Shown: piece after piece, positions 35,986-45,519 of the stretch | Layout: each line of letters starts with the position of its first letter | Position numbering within the stretch: position 1 is the first letter of the stretch | Origin: CBDHFF01 sp965262395 | GTDB taxonomy: Bacteria; Pseudomonadota; Alphaproteobacteria; Rickettsiales; Anaplasmataceae | Direction of reading: 5' to 3' | DNA length: 64,000 bases | Assembly: GCA_965262395.1 (NCBI GenBank) | Contig: OZ253531.1 | Location: forward strand, 1,178,001-1,242,000 | Translations under genes and position numbers: made by a program | The notes under the pieces: generated by a model | What the model saw: only the letters and a program-made list of their open reading frames with translations | Database searches by the model: none | What the model was told of the DNA's origin: nothing

Positions 35986-38778
35986 ACTAGGAGTAGGAGG
36001 AGGACTGTACCCGTGTTCTGAGCTAGGACTTTCATCAAAATTAAGAAGATTAGCGCTCAAGCTACTACTACTACAAGAAGAAAGCGAAGGAGAATTATGC
36101 CGTGAAAAAGAAGGATCCAACGTATAAAGAGGAGGACTATCCCCTGTAGAAAGAGGAGGATAACCCTGTTGAGGAGGATAACCAGGCAAATAACCCTGTC
36201 TAGGCAAATGATCCGATTGAAAAGGATGACCCTGCTGAGCAGCTTGAGTACCCCCTGTATGAGGAAGACCTTCTCCCTCTTCAACACCAGAAGAACCACT
36301 TCGTGTCTTATGATCAATTCTCTCTCTAATTTTGTGCCCCAATCCAATCATTAAATTAGCCACAGGACCAGAAATAAGCACAGTACTACAAGTGCGATTA
36401 ATAAAATTAGCATACTGTTGATTATCATTATCAAAGTCTTTATCGTGTACAAATCCTTTATAAGCCACAAAAGACATATTAATAATGAGCCCTACTATAG
36501 AAAAAATTAAAATAATAGAAGCTAACGCCATACCAATAATAACAGCCTTATTATCAGCTTTTTGTAAACTTACAGCAGTGGCTGCAATAACAGCAAGACT
36601 GCATAAAATAATAGCCGCTGGACAGATTATTGTAAAGCAATGAAATAATTTATTAGATAAGATCGTAGGAGGTAATTCAGCTTCAGTAGCAGGCGCCCCC
36701 AAAGATTGACTCGCCTCTTCTTTATATTTAACTATCATCATACCTGCATTAATAACCGTCATTGCAATACCGTACAATAATGTTAATGCGGCTATAGCAA
36801 GAGTTGCCTTTAAAAAAGCAGGATTTTTTGTAATGAAAGAAGCAATAAGCAAAGATAATGCAATTAACGATAATAGAATAGGAACAAATAATGAACAAAA
36901 GATAGTAAGAATATGCATACCTATAATTCCAGCACGTTTCTTTTTCGAGCTAGACTTGCTTGTTATTATTTCCTCATATACTTGAGGCTGAGGAGCTCTA
37001 TTTGGTACTGAAGCTCCAGAATTAGAATCATCAAGCCCCTCCAGATTTCTTATCTCTTCATCAGAAAAAACTGAATGGACTTGATAAAGAGGAGCTCTAT
37101 TTGGTACTGAAGCTTCAATAGTAGGATAAAGCCTCCCTCCCTCTTTTTCCCCTGCACGAGGAAAAGGAGAAGCATAAGGATAGCCTGTTGCCTCACCTAC
37201 CTGCGGCAGCCCTCTTGCAGGAACATAAGGATCACTTGCATCACCTACCTGCGGCAGCCCTCTTGCAGGAACATAAGGATCACTTGCATCACCTACCTGC
37301 GGCAGCTCTCTGTTAGAAGGAGACCTACGACCCTGTTTGTCAAAAGTACTGTCACTCCTCCTACTACCAGGATCATGATCATGATCCTCATTGAAAGGAT
37401 CATCATTGAAAGGATCATCATCATCATCATTTACTTGTATAAAATGGCCTGCACCACCAGGATGCTCACTTTGGCGGCTGCCCATGGCTGAACCAGTAGA
37501 CCTTCCGGCTACATGCCCAGGACGATTAGACGGCTTAGACATATGATATTTATGGCAGTCGTCCCTTACCTTATCAAGTAAATAAAGCTGTAAACGAGCT
37601 TCATTTATTTCACAAGCAAATGCTTCTTGATATTGCGTTTGTTTCATCTTTGAAAATTCAAACTCATTCAGGCAATTCATCTTAATCAAAAGCTTCTCTT
37701 GGATCTCATCTAGTTTCTTACCAATAGCTTGAAGCCTGCAATCAAAAAGCACATCTAAGGCCCGCCCAGAATCATAGGCTCTCATGTCTTGAGCCTTGCT
37801 AAGATCCTCACTATATGTAGCATCCTCCCTCTCTCTTTTATCCCTATAATTAGCACTTAATTCCTGACTAATCTGCCTACAAACATTTGGGATGACTTTT
37901 GAGTTATTTACTTCTGATACCTGTTCATTCTGCCGCGTTAGATTATTATGCTCAGTCTCCAATATTGCTAACATTTGAGTGACAGTATCGCATTGATCTT
38001 GATCTTTATTTTGATTTTCCAGGTCTTGTACCCAAGAACCCATAGTTTTATGTATCTGTTTAATAAGAAGTGTATTGTACTTATAATAAAGTTGAGCAGA
38101 CTTTATCATATTAGGTTTGGTACTCCATTGATCAACCGCACCTTTATAACGACCATAAAAATTAAAATATAGAGCTACCTCACTGAAACACCTTGTATAC
38201 GAATTTTTATAATCATTGAAAACACACAGGAAAGCATTGCATAGCATGTTATTTTGTTTAGTAAACTCCTGTTTATCGATACAATTTGATTGATGGTCCT
38301 TCTTTAGTTGCACCGCACGAAGAGCAAGCTTCTTAAGCTCAACAAAACAGCGTTTACCAAGTTCCTCAAACTGTTCCTCTATAGCTGCACTAAACTTAGT
38401 TTGTATCGCCTGGCTAGATTCATCAGAACTAGAGTCGCTTGTTTTCTTAAGGCCATCTAACGCTTCACGTTCACTTTCAGCTTCTTTCCGGCATATCAAT
38501 GCCAATTTTCTACGACAATCATTGGAAATACTATCAGCTAGAAATGTTATCTGTCCTAGAAGGTATAGCTCTAGAGCATTATTTCCAGTCTCAAGATAAG
38601 CCAGTTCGGTTTTTTTTGTTTTTAGCTCCATCGCCAGAAAATCAACAGTTAAGGCATCTTGTTCCTGCACTTTTTCATTAAGCTTAATACTGCTTGCTAC
38701 CCAAGGTCCTTGTAGATACCCACCAGACCGTCCCGGAAATCTATGATTTCCTCCGTTGCTACTATTTCCACTTTGCAT
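35980..38778 (-). CDS. Large coiled-coil protein with two paired membrane segments and Pro-rich tail
   Basis: The product has 932 residues and no family I recognise. ATG 38778 is chosen because AAGAGG lies six bases before it; the TTG two codons earlier abuts that site. Residues about 40-420 are helical and coiled coil. Then comes a disordered segment with a 16-residue repeat (RGLPQVGDASDPYVP, about 486-530). Hydrophobic pairs are near 619-690 (ILTIFCSLFVPILLSLIALS, then ATLAIAALTLLYGIAMTVI) and 706-775. The last 120 residues are rich in Gly, Pro, Tyr and Ser (GYPPQQGYPP). The membrane pattern is shared with the four genes downstream. There is no signal peptide. Confidence 0.75.
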   Translation of the reverse strand: MQSGNSSNGGNHRFPGRSGGYLQGPWVASSIKLNEKVQEQDALTVDFLAMELKTKKTELAYLETGNNALELYLLGQITFLADSISNDCRRKLALICRKEAESEREALDGLKKTSDSSSDESSQAIQTKFSAAIEEQFEELGKRCFVELKKLALRAVQLKKDHQSNCIDKQEFTKQNNMLCNAFLCVFNDYKNSYTRCFSEVALYFNFYGRYKGAVDQWSTKPNMIKSAQLYYKYNTLLIKQIHKTMGSWVQDLENQNKDQDQCDTVTQMLAILETEHNNLTRQNEQVSEVNNSKVIPNVCRQISQELSANYRDKREREDATYSEDLSKAQDMRAYDSGRALDVLFDCRLQAIGKKLDEIQEKLLIKMNCLNEFEFSKMKQTQYQEAFACEINEARLQLYLLDKVRDDCHKYHMSKPSNRPGHVAGRSTGSAMGSRQSEHPGGAGHFIQVNDDDDDPFNDDPFNEDHDHDPGSRRSDSTFDKQGRRSPSNRELPQVGDASDPYVPARGLPQVGDASDPYVPARGLPQVGEATGYPYASPFPRAGEKEGGRLYPTIEASVPNRAPLYQVHSVFSDEEIRNLEGLDDSNSGASVPNRAPQPQVYEEIITSKSSSKKKRAGIIGMHILTIFCSLFVPILLSLIALSLLIASFITKNPAFLKATLAIAALTLLYGIAMTVINAGMMIVKYKEEASQSLGAPATEAELPPTILSNKLFHCFTIICPAAIILCSLAVIAATAVSLQKADNKAVIIGMALASIILIFSIVGLIINMSFVAYKGFVHDKDFDNDNQQYANFINRTCSTVLISGPVANLMIGLGHKIRERIDHKTRSGSSGVEEGEGLPHTGGTQAAQQGHPFQSDHLPRQGYLPGYPPQQGYPPLSTGDSPPLYTLDPSFSRHNSPSLSSCSSSSLSANLLNFDESPSSEHGYSPPPTPSH

Positions 38779-38931
38779 TGGCAACCTCTTTGTTGTATTC
38801 TAAAAAATGAAATAATAAGCGCCATTATAGATAAACCCTATTGATCTATATGCATAATAGCGCAATAAAACGACAGCCCATTATAGCACAAATGAATCAA
38901 TTTGTAAAGTAATAAGTAAATATAGACATAG

Positions 38932-39168
38932 TTATACATGCAAATTAAGACATAGTTATACATGCAAATTCAGGCTAATACATCAATCAATTTTGATTGA
39001 GAGCCCATCATATCCAGACATAGTTTATGTATACAAATTCAGGCTAATACATCAATCAATTTTGATTGAGAGCCCATCATATCCAGGCATAGTTTATGTA
39101 TACAAATTCAGGCTAATACATCAATCAATTTTGATTGAGAGCCCATCATATCCAGGCTCAACATCAAA
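38932..39168. repeat. 69-bp tandem array copying the end of the 39121 gene
   Basis: CATCAATCAATTTTGATTGA starts at 38981, 39050 and 39119, and each copy continues into GAGCCCATCATATCCAG. The copy at 39119 is the true gene end with the stop codon. The unit contains a perfect 8-bp stem TCAATCAA/TTGATTGA. The rest of the gap to 38785 shows no gene. Confidence 0.92.
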
Positions 39169-39927
39169 GTCACTGTCAGCACATAATTTCTTCATTGCTC
39201 TATAATCTATGTCATGAGACATATGGGTAAGTACAGTTTTTTTTGGCTTAACATAAGAGATGAAATCCTTACATGCATCCCAATGCATGTGCGATTTGTG
39301 AGGCATATACCTCAAGCAATCTAACACCAAAAGCTCTAATTTTTTTTCTCGCAAGATTTCCACCGCCTCATCTGGCATAGATTTCATGTCGGTACAATAA
39401 GCTAATTCATCATTAAATAAAAGTCCAGTTGACTCCAAATTACCATGATTCTGAGGTAAATGCTGAACTTTAATCTCACCAATCGCATATTCCTTGTAAT
39501 AATCCCTATCATGAGAATTTAAGCTACATCTACTGTGATTGAGCTTTGCGTCTAAGGGCGGAAAAACATAATAAAATCTTTTTTTGATTTCATCAAGAGT
39601 ATCCTGATGTCCATACACATCAATTAAGCTGTCCATAGAGAAATTCAACGCCCTTAAATCATCAATGCCATGACAATGGTCGGCGTGAGCATGCGTGAAT
39701 ATTACCCCATCTATTTTTTGAGTACGCTCTATATTTTTTAAGTAACATAAAAATTGCTGCCTAAAATCAGGGCCAGAATCTACTAAAATGAATGTATTTT
39801 TATAATCAATTATAGCAGATGTCCTAGTCCTTACATTACACTCTACCCCTGATTTGCAAACTGCACAGTCGCAATTTATGATAGGCACACCACCAGATGA
39901 TCCGCATCCTAAAATTGTAATTCTCAT
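39121..39927 (-). CDS. Metallo-beta-lactamase fold hydrolase, PhnP-like
   Basis: The product has 268 residues. The metal-binding motif THAHADHCHGIDDLR lies near residues 81-95, with further ligands in PQNHGN and a late THMSHD. The N-terminus MRITILGCGSSGGVP and the cysteines of CDCAVCKSG fit the alphaproteobacterial PhnP-like group, in which related enzymes cleave cyclic phosphodiesters. The exact substrate is unknown. It starts six bases after pdhB ends and is probably cotranscribed. Its last codons are repeated in the downstream array. Confidence 0.88.
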   Translation of the reverse strand: MRITILGCGSSGGVPIINCDCAVCKSGVECNVRTRTSAIIDYKNTFILVDSGPDFRQQFLCYLKNIERTQKIDGVIFTHAHADHCHGIDDLRALNFSMDSLIDVYGHQDTLDEIKKRFYYVFPPLDAKLNHSRCSLNSHDRDYYKEYAIGEIKVQHLPQNHGNLESTGLLFNDELAYCTDMKSMPDEAVEILREKKLELLVLDCLRYMPHKSHMHWDACKDFISYVKPKKTVLTHMSHDIDYRAMKKLCADSDFDVEPGYDGLSIKID

Positions 39928-39933
39928 AGCTTT

Positions 39934-40923
39934 TTATTTATAACAAACCTTTTTCACTGCACTAACTATCTCATCAATAGACGGCAAAGCTAATTTCTCA
40001 AGATTAGCTGCATATGGCAACGGCACATCTTTACCCGTGACCCTAGTAACTGGAGCATCTAAACTATCAAATGCCTCTTCCATAAGCATTGCAGAAATCT
40101 CAGAACAGATACTAGCAAATGGCCACCCTTCTTCTACTGCAACTATCCTGTTAGTCTTCTTTACAGAATTAATTATTGTTTCTGTATCTAAAGGCCTCAA
40201 AGTACGAAGATCTATAATCTCAGCATTAATATCATGATTTTCTGCAAGTATCTTGGCCGCTTCTTCAGCTGCTCCAACCTGCAAGGCAAAGGTGACTATC
40301 GTGACATCTGCGCCCTCTTTAACAATCTTAGCTTTTCCTATCTCAACTGAGTGCTCTTCTGAATCTCCCTCTGGCATATCAAATTCACGACCATACAATA
40401 ACTCATTTTCTAAAAATATAATTGGATTTGGATCTCTAATTGCAGCCTTTAATAAATATTTATGGTCATATGCTGTATATGGCGCAATTACTTTCAAGCC
40501 AGGAATATGTGCATACCATGAGGCATAACATTGAGAATGTTGCGCCCCCACTCTTGATGCAGAGCCGTTTGGGCCTCTAAATACTATTGGACACGTAACC
40601 TGTCCACCAGACATATAATTGGTTTTTGCCGCAGAATTAATAATTTGATCTATGGCCTGCATAGAAAAATTGAATGTCATAAACTCCACTATTGGCCTCA
40701 ACCCAGCAAGTGCAGCACCAACACCCAATCCAGCAAAGCCATGCTCTGTAATTGGTGTATCAATTACACGATCGGAACCAAATTCATCCAACAAACCTTG
40801 TGTGACCTTATATGCACCATTATATTCAGCTACCTCTTCACCCATAACAAAGATATCAGAATTCGTTCTCATTTCCTCTGCCATTGCATCACGCAAGGCC
40901 TCTCTCACTGTAATTAATGTCAT
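39934..40923 (-). CDS. pdhB: Pyruvate dehydrogenase E1 component, beta subunit
   Basis: The product has 329 residues. With PdhA it decarboxylates pyruvate and acetylates the E2 lipoyl group. Typical segments are TVREALRDAMAEEM, FVMGEEVAEYNGAYKVTQG, DTPITEHGFAGLGVGAA, QIINSAAKTNYMSGGQ and IDLRTLRPLD. ATG 40923 (MTLITVREAL) is the family start; the longer frame upstream adds 14 unrelated residues. pdhA is not adjacent in the window. Confidence 0.95.
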   Translation of the reverse strand: MTLITVREALRDAMAEEMRTNSDIFVMGEEVAEYNGAYKVTQGLLDEFGSDRVIDTPITEHGFAGLGVGAALAGLRPIVEFMTFNFSMQAIDQIINSAAKTNYMSGGQVTCPIVFRGPNGSASRVGAQHSQCYASWYAHIPGLKVIAPYTAYDHKYLLKAAIRDPNPIIFLENELLYGREFDMPEGDSEEHSVEIGKAKIVKEGADVTIVTFALQVGAAEEAAKILAENHDINAEIIDLRTLRPLDTETIINSVKKTNRIVAVEEGWPFASICSEISAMLMEEAFDSLDAPVTRVTGKDVPLPYAANLEKLALPSIDEIVSAVKKVCYK

Positions 40924-41090
40924 ATCAACACCACACCTAACAAAATCAGACGATAATCTTAACACAGATCAGAAAAAAATATAGACTATATTTTAAATAG
41001 ATATAAGTTTCATTTATTTCTTGCATGAATCTGTATTTAATAGCACCTAATCTTAACATAATAATTACAACAAGCACAACTTCGAAACAG

Positions 41091-41420
41091 CAGAAACTTT
41101 AATTAAAAAACGGAACATGAGGAACGACATCTTTTTTGTAAATATATCTACAAATAAACTTACTACCCATTAACTCAATTACACACTTTCAATTGATCAG
41201 CAGAAACTTTAATTAAAAAACGGAACATGAGGAACGACATCTTTTTTGTAAATATATCTACAAATAAACTTACTACCCATTAACTCAATTACACACCCTC
41301 AATTGATCAGCAGAAACTTTAATTAAAAAATGGAACATGAGGAACGACATCTTTTTTGTAAATATATCTACAAATAAACTTACTACCCATTAACTCAATT
41401 ACACACCCTTAATTGATTAA
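41091..41420. repeat. 110-bp tandem array downstream of valS
   Basis: CAGAAACTTTAATTAAAAAA starts at 41091, 41201 and 41311. Units include GGAACATGAGGAACGACATC and a small stem TTTGTA/TACAAA. The copies are almost identical, which points to recent expansion. The remaining gap between pdhB and the array (40924-41090) shows no gene. Confidence 0.93.
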
Positions 41421-41442
41421 GAAGAAAATCCACAAATTCTCT

Positions 41443-42567
41443 CTAAATTTCTATATTAACGTGGTAAGTACTAGGTTCCGGGCTAGCAGGTATGTCCTTC
41501 ACAACAATAATTTCAACTTCAGATACATGTATTACATTTTTTAAATCAAAAACCATATCCTTCTTAAATGCATCTGCAAGTGAATCACTAATAAAGCTAA
41601 TTTCAACCTTACTTATTAAATCCTTCATAGAAAGATTATTTTCCGATTTTTTAGCCCTGACTAAAGCCAGGATATGGATAAATATCTCTCCACAATCACT
41701 TATACATTCATCAATCTCAGGAATAAAACTAACATCAGGCCAAGATCCACGAGAATGAATTTTTCCAATATCTTGCAAATATAATTTAGAATATATCTCA
41801 TCAACAATATATGGCAGAAATGGAGCAAACATATGTATAATAACATCGAACACATAACCAAGTGTATGTATTGCACTTTCTTGTTGTGATTTCCCCACCT
41901 CTTTAAGCTCCGCATATGCCCTAACCTTCACAATCTCAAGGTAATTATCACAAAAAACTGAGAAAAAGAAATTTTGAATCAATATACGCGCTTGACAGTA
42001 ATCAAAAGATTCGAAGCTACGATTTATCTCTTCTACACAGCATCGTAAAGAATGAAGCAACCATAGATCAATCCCTTCTGTAACTTTATTACAATCAAAT
42101 TCATTGATCTCAATTTTACCCATCATAATTTCAATGAATTTTGCAGCATTCCATAGCTTGGCTGTTAGCCTTTTTCCTTCTTCCATAATTTTTTGTGAAT
42201 ATATGGTATCAGCTCCACATCTGGAATTAGCCGCCCAATACCGCACAACATCCACACCATACTGATCTAGAAGCTTAATAGGATCGATTATATTTCCAAC
42301 GGATTTACTCATTTTGGATCTATCTTCAGCCAAGCACCAGCCACTAACCATAACATTCTTCCAAGGAATTTCATCGGAATGCAAATGAGATTTAACAATC
42401 GTGTAAAACGCCCAAGTACGAATTATCTCATGAGCCTGGGTTCTCAAATCAAAGGGATACAAAGCATTATATCGGCCTAAGATATTTTGTTGCACAGCAT
42501 CTTTTTCAGTAATAGCGCCAGCAGCTATCTGCGGGGTAATACTACTAGTTGCCCAGGTATCCATCAC
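41443..42567 (-). CDS. valS: Valyl-tRNA synthetase, C-terminal part (KMSKS half)
   Basis: The frame encodes 374 residues. It begins inside the catalytic domain at MDTWATSSITPQ, carries the KMSKS loop (RSKMSKSVGNI, about residue 85) and continues through the anticodon-binding domain. The start is a GTG at 42567 or the ATG at 42564; that ATG shares one base with the TGA of the upstream frame (TGATG), a classic coupling arrangement. However, nine codons upstream of the start in this frame still look like ValRS (HELHQDLDV), which favours a -1 frameshift in a once single gene. Either a split enzyme or a disrupted gene is possible. Confidence 0.85.
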   Translation of the reverse strand: MMDTWATSSITPQIAAGAITEKDAVQQNILGRYNALYPFDLRTQAHEIIRTWAFYTIVKSHLHSDEIPWKNVMVSGWCLAEDRSKMSKSVGNIIDPIKLLDQYGVDVVRYWAANSRCGADTIYSQKIMEEGKRLTAKLWNAAKFIEIMMGKIEINEFDCNKVTEGIDLWLLHSLRCCVEEINRSFESFDYCQARILIQNFFFSVFCDNYLEIVKVRAYAELKEVGKSQQESAIHTLGYVFDVIIHMFAPFLPYIVDEIYSKLYLQDIGKIHSRGSWPDVSFIPEIDECISDCGEIFIHILALVRAKKSENNLSMKDLISKVEISFISDSLADAFKKDMVFDLKNVIHVSEVEIIVVKDIPASPEPSTYHVNIEI

Positions 42568-45515
42568 ATCAAGATCTTGATGTAATTCATGATCTTATGA
42601 TTCACGGAACCTCTATAAGATCCATAAAGTATAGGATATTTCTCGTTAGCGGATAGTGGCTTGCCTGCTTTTTCTTTATCGTCTATTATTTTAGCTTTTT
42701 TTAGTAATTCATGATCAATGATACCCCCGTAGAAATCTCCCCTAATAAGATTTAAGAAATCCTTCTCCGCACCTTTCAATCCAGCATCCTTACGGACTTT
42801 CTTCGCCTCCTCAATTTCAATGCGCGTCTCCTTGCTGTTCCTAGCTCTCTCACATGAACGATGTAAACTCTCAGGATATTCCTTTTTAAGACTATCCTCA
42901 CTCAAATACTTAAGTAGAATATCCTTCTTAAGAAATTGCAAAAGATCATCATATTTCTTCCTAATTTCGTTAGCAGTATCTGCACAGTCCCATTCTTCTG
43001 CCAGATTCTTAAGTCGTCTAATCTCCATGACCCAGTATGGCTCGATCTCATTATCAATCCGAGCTTTATTATAACCATTCTTTTCTGCTAGTTGCCGCAA
43101 ACAATCCCTGAATCCATCGAGCCTACTTGAAATTTCATTATCAAAGCTTTGTTTAATCTTCGTTAAATTCGACCACCATTTCTTTTGCTCTTCTATTGTC
43201 CAATTGTCTATTTTCTCATGATTTTCATCATCTCTCTCTGTCTTTCGTTTCCTAAGATACTCCACTGTTTGCTTACCATAACTTCTTACCCGGACATTAG
43301 GAAAATTCGTAGAGTATAGATAGTTCATTTCATCTTGCCAGTCGTACTCGAGTATATATTGTATCTGTATATCATAGTCTCGTTTCGGAGCAAAATACGT
43401 TCCATCTGTGAACCTGATAGTATCATCATCAGAGATACGTTTTGTTGGCAAATAATCATCTTCCGGGAATAATGTTTCCATCTCTGCCCCGTATTGGCTT
43501 GGCACAAAATAATAAGCTGGTATGGGAACTCCGAAATAACGCTGTCTAGATATACACCAATCCCACCGTAACCCCTCTATCCATTGCACAATTCTTTGTT
43601 TCATATGCGCAGGATACCAATTTATCTCATCTGCTTTTTTTAATAGTTCATCTTTGCAATCCAAAACTTTAATAAACCACTGAGATGTAGGCATAATTTC
43701 TAGGGCGGCCTTTGATCTTTCTGCAATCTTGATCATATGAGTGATTTTGTCGACACCATCTACAATAGGGTCCATACCCTCTTTCAATTTGTTTTGATAA
43801 TTTTTACTGTAACAATCATACTTATTTAACAAGGTAATTATAGAGGCACGCACCTTTTCTATACCTCTACACTCATAACAAGACCTAAGTTCCTTTTGTA
43901 GATCATCATGCTTGCTGAATAACTCAGAATCTTCATCCTTAAGCTTACCACTTATATTACTATCATTAATTCTAAAAACATAACAACCTTCGGCAATATA
44001 ATCTTCATAATTCTTCTGCCCGGGCAATTTTTTACGACCAAACGAATCCTTAAATTTAATTTCTTTCTTTTCTAATTTCTCTCTGAATTTCTTTATCTCA
44101 TAATCATATATTGCTTTCTGCTCATTCCGTATCTTTTCACAAGCCTCTTCTTCTTCATCTGCACCTAGGCCTTCTTTATTATAATTATTATTCGGAAGAC
44201 TAAGCAAATATTCAGCAGAAGTCCTTGTCACAGAAGATGTCACAACACCAATGCACTGTTCAATCGGAATATGATCAAAAACAAGACCTAAGCACCTCAG
44301 AAGCTCAGACTCAATCGAGGCATTCCTTATTTTGAGACAATTAAAAGTCTTAAAAAGCTCTCCCACTAACAATAAGATCCCATCATAACCATCTACAAGA
44401 GTATTATTTCCTAAAAGACCCTCCCAGAAAAACTGCAAAGGATAAAAATCTGGATACAATAACTTCTTTTGTAGAAAATTAAACTTCTTCTGAGAAGATG
44501 TATCTTCATTTTTATACTTCTCTATCCAATCATTAGCATTTGCTATTACATTTTTAAAAGAAGCATTCTTCTGATCCTGCATCACGAGCAAGTTCATCGT
44601 AAACAAGCGATGGCGCCTCCACCATATGATATCCTGCTCATCGCCGAATGTGCAACACATCACTAGCCCGCTGCCTTTATCCTGTTTTACATCTTCATCG
44701 GCAAATACGGGTATTTTAGCATTAAATAAAGGGGTACACAGGTATTTTCCTTCAAGCTCTTTATATCTCTCATCCTCGGGGTGATAAAACACTGCCACAC
44801 AAGCCGCCAACATTTCTGGCCTAGTTGTTGCAACAGTATAAACTTTCTCAGAGCCTCCATCATTTAAGGTAAAATTCAGATAATTCATCTGAGATTCCTT
44901 TTCTATTTCCTCAACTTCTGCTTGCGCAATAGCAGTACGATCCTCTGGATCCCACAACATGGGCTCTAATTTCCTATACAACATATTTTTGTTATATAAA
45001 TCTATAAAAGATTTTTGTGATAATTTTTGACATTTATCATTGGCGGTATTATATTCCTGATTACGATCAAAACTCAGAGCCATGCGCTGAAATAAAGCCC
45101 TGAATTGCGCCCTAGATTCTTCCGAAACATCCTTGCATGCACGCACAAAATCAGCTTTATCGTACGTATGAGCTTTTTTCTTTCTCTTTTTCTCTACTAA
45201 TCTTTCTGTGGGTAAGCCATTATCATCAAATCCAATAGGATAAAAAACATTTTTTCCGCTCATACGTCGATGCCTAGCGATAAAATCAGCTTGGCAATAA
45301 CTATATACATGCCCAATATGCAATATTCCCGACACCGTGGGAGGTGGAGTATCTATAGAAAACTTAGAATTATTATCTAAATCTGTATCATCCCAGTTAT
45401 ATACTGAAGAAATGGCCCCTTCTTCAAGCCCATCATTTGGATAATAACGCTTTAATATATCACTTTCTGATTCTTTGAAATTGTAACGCTTGTCTAACTT
45501 AGTAGTATTTGACAT
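42564..45515 (-). CDS. valS: Valyl-tRNA synthetase, N-terminal part (HIGH half) with two insertions
   Basis: The frame encodes 983 residues. It is the archaeal-type ValRS found in Rickettsiales: PPPTVSGILHIGH (HIGH at 66-69), FYPIGFDDNGLPTER, TVATTRPEMLAACVAVF, GSGLVMCCTFGD, PTSQWFIKVLD and WDWCISRQRYFGVP. Two stretches have no counterpart in the usual enzyme: about residues 305-598 in the editing-domain region and about 681-975 between FGVPIPAYY and the DTW motif. Both are charged, helical and rich in Lys and Glu. With the second frame the total is about 1,360 residues against roughly 800 normally. ATG 45515 is used, five bases after the apaG stop. Confidence 0.85.
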   Translation of the reverse strand: MSNTTKLDKRYNFKESESDILKRYYPNDGLEEGAISSVYNWDDTDLDNNSKFSIDTPPPTVSGILHIGHVYSYCQADFIARHRRMSGKNVFYPIGFDDNGLPTERLVEKKRKKKAHTYDKADFVRACKDVSEESRAQFRALFQRMALSFDRNQEYNTANDKCQKLSQKSFIDLYNKNMLYRKLEPMLWDPEDRTAIAQAEVEEIEKESQMNYLNFTLNDGGSEKVYTVATTRPEMLAACVAVFYHPEDERYKELEGKYLCTPLFNAKIPVFADEDVKQDKGSGLVMCCTFGDEQDIIWWRRHRLFTMNLLVMQDQKNASFKNVIANANDWIEKYKNEDTSSQKKFNFLQKKLLYPDFYPLQFFWEGLLGNNTLVDGYDGILLLVGELFKTFNCLKIRNASIESELLRCLGLVFDHIPIEQCIGVVTSSVTRTSAEYLLSLPNNNYNKEGLGADEEEEACEKIRNEQKAIYDYEIKKFREKLEKKEIKFKDSFGRKKLPGQKNYEDYIAEGCYVFRINDSNISGKLKDEDSELFSKHDDLQKELRSCYECRGIEKVRASIITLLNKYDCYSKNYQNKLKEGMDPIVDGVDKITHMIKIAERSKAALEIMPTSQWFIKVLDCKDELLKKADEINWYPAHMKQRIVQWIEGLRWDWCISRQRYFGVPIPAYYFVPSQYGAEMETLFPEDDYLPTKRISDDDTIRFTDGTYFAPKRDYDIQIQYILEYDWQDEMNYLYSTNFPNVRVRSYGKQTVEYLRKRKTERDDENHEKIDNWTIEEQKKWWSNLTKIKQSFDNEISSRLDGFRDCLRQLAEKNGYNKARIDNEIEPYWVMEIRRLKNLAEEWDCADTANEIRKKYDDLLQFLKKDILLKYLSEDSLKKEYPESLHRSCERARNSKETRIEIEEAKKVRKDAGLKGAEKDFLNLIRGDFYGGIIDHELLKKAKIIDDKEKAGKPLSANEKYPILYGSYRGSVNHKIMNYIKILM

Positions 45516-45519
45516 AACA

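Noticed and set aside
38993..39205. Plus-strand frame of 70 residues near the metallo-hydrolase
   Set aside because: It reads the 69-bp array (69 is a multiple of three) and then the antisense of a real gene.
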